Shown here: piece by piece, positions 63,676 through 64,000 of the stretch
How positions within the stretch are numbered: position 1 is the first letter of the stretch
How the letters are laid out: each line of letters starts with the position of its first letter
DNA from: a bacterium
GTDB taxonomy: Bacteria; Cyanobacteriota; Vampirovibrionia; Obscuribacterales; Obscuribacteraceae
Length of the DNA: 64,000 nt
NCBI GenBank assembly: GCA_016124935.1
Contig: WGMS01000023.1
Span: forward strand, 61,367 to 125,366
Direction of reading: 5' to 3'
Notes under the pieces: generated by a model
Told to the model about the DNA's origin: nothing
Databases searched by the model: none
The model's input: only the letters and a program-made list of their open reading frames with translations
Program-made: the position numbers and the translations under genes

Positions 63676-63789
63676 ATGTTAATGCGGATCGGGCAACGGT
63701 TTCGACCATTGAAGAATGCGATTGGGGCCTATGGCGACTATATTGAGCCTTTTTTGAGGCAAAGTGTCGACACCGGCACGCCTGATTAA
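63676..63789 (+). CDS. Putative 37-residue ORF next to the Fur-like box
   Basis: ATG 63676 starts MLMRIGQRFRPLKNAIGAYG and 17 more residues to a TAA at 63787. An AAAAGG lies upstream. It is Arg/aromatic-rich, without signal peptide or Cys. It could be a leader peptide, a small protein, or the first half of a broken 98-codon gene, because the next ORF continues in the same frame four codons later. Confidence 0.35.
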   Translation: MLMRIGQRFRPLKNAIGAYGDYIEPFLRQSVDTGTPD

Positions 63790-63798
63790 GCGGGGTTA

Positions 63799-63969
63799 AT
63801 GCGGTCTTCTTGTATTCGGGCTTTCAATAAGAAGGCACTTTTGCCGGCTGAGGCTCTATTTGATCAGCGACAATTTAAATTGCCGCTTGGCGACAGTTTG
63901 CTTAAGTACCCCAAAATTTCCAATGGGAGCAGCGCCAGCGACAATTCGCAAAATAGCCCAAAAGTATAG
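63799..63969 (+). CDS. Putative 56-residue ORF, same frame as the preceding one
   Basis: It reads MRSSCIRAFNKKALLPAEAL and onward to a Ser/Asn-rich end. A GGGG stretch lies 4 bases before ATG. It ends 17 bp before an AAGGAG (63987-63992), which points to a larger gene starting just beyond the window. No domain is recognised. Confidence 0.3.
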   Translation: MRSSCIRAFNKKALLPAEALFDQRQFKLPLGDSLLKYPKISNGSSASDNSQNSPKV

Positions 63970-63986
63970 CTGAATCGATATCCCTG

Positions 63987-63992
63987 AAGGAG
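63987..63992 (+). promoter_or_regulatory. Ribosome binding site of a gene beginning beyond the window
   Basis: AAGGAG is followed by 8 bases to the window end, the right spacing for a start codon at or just after base 64001. A divergent, probably also iron-regulated gene is expected there. Confidence 0.5.
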
Positions 63993-64000
63993 CAAAGGCG

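Overview
The window is chromosomal DNA of about 50% GC from a free-living or predatory-type Gram-negative bacterium. My best guess is a non-photosynthetic cyanobacterial relative (Melainabacteria / Obscuribacterales-like). The guess rests on gene style only: a transaldolase-glucose-6-phosphate isomerase fusion, a tricorn-type protease, TPR-tailed Ser/Thr kinases, VIT/vWA proteins, BT1-family transporters, and many proline-, Q/N- or lysine-rich linkers. No rRNA, tRNA, CRISPR array, insertion sequence or prophage was found, so the taxonomy is inference.

Layout. 1-6.2 kb: 3' part of a VIT/vWA protein, a secreted protein with a duplicated domain, a lipoyl-less E2-like acyltransferase, a patatin-fold protein whose nucleophile Ser is Asn, and a protein of four ~90-residue repeats. 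6.4-15.8 kb: tricorn protease with a histone-like Lys tail coupled to xanthine phosphoribosyltransferase, a double TonB-C protein, a DUF62-type protein, a CPBP protease, and an htrA-msrB pair. 15.8-23.4 kb: proline-rich TPR membrane protein, Ser/Thr kinase with TPRs, TPR-AAA ATPase and an unknown protein. 23.4-31.7 kb: a probable five-gene minus-strand operon (response regulator, histidine kinase, MATE, APC permease, giant LRR protein). 32-42 kb: central sugar metabolism (tal-pgi, glucokinase, trehalose synthase, GDPD), SulP transporter, USP and DUF4239. 41.8-48 kb: a second two-component system beside a Tad-type TadE/TadG cassette. 48.4-56.6 kb: a small TPR protein, a pseudokinase lacking its N-lobe, a DUF2939-like protein, aldo/keto reductase, HEAT-like protein, dicarboxylate symporter, a TPR-hydrolase fusion and an ATP-grasp remnant. 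56.7-64 kb: a tightly coupled, apparently Fur-controlled operon (cysteine desulfurase, CooC-like ATPase, Y4yA-type PLP decarboxylase, cysteine synthase-rhodanese fusion, BT1 transporter, then a MerC-like protein), with tiny ORFs on the divergent side.

Two regions stand out. First, the 57.2-63.66 kb operon has a Fur-like box, four successive 1-4 nt junctions and an unusual enzyme set; it looks like an iron-responsive sulfur/PLP small-molecule or metal-cofactor pathway that I cannot match to a described one. Second, two operator arrays built from GTGAA at exactly 11-bp spacing (six copies at 47902-47961, four at 44757-44794) share the same distance to an AATATAGGA element, which reads as a -10 on the minus strand. 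One array faces the TadE/TadG operon. The other faces a gene-less stretch that ends in an intrinsic terminator, so it predicts an unannotated ~190-nt small RNA under the same regulator. The OmpR-type two-component system encoded next door is the obvious candidate regulator.
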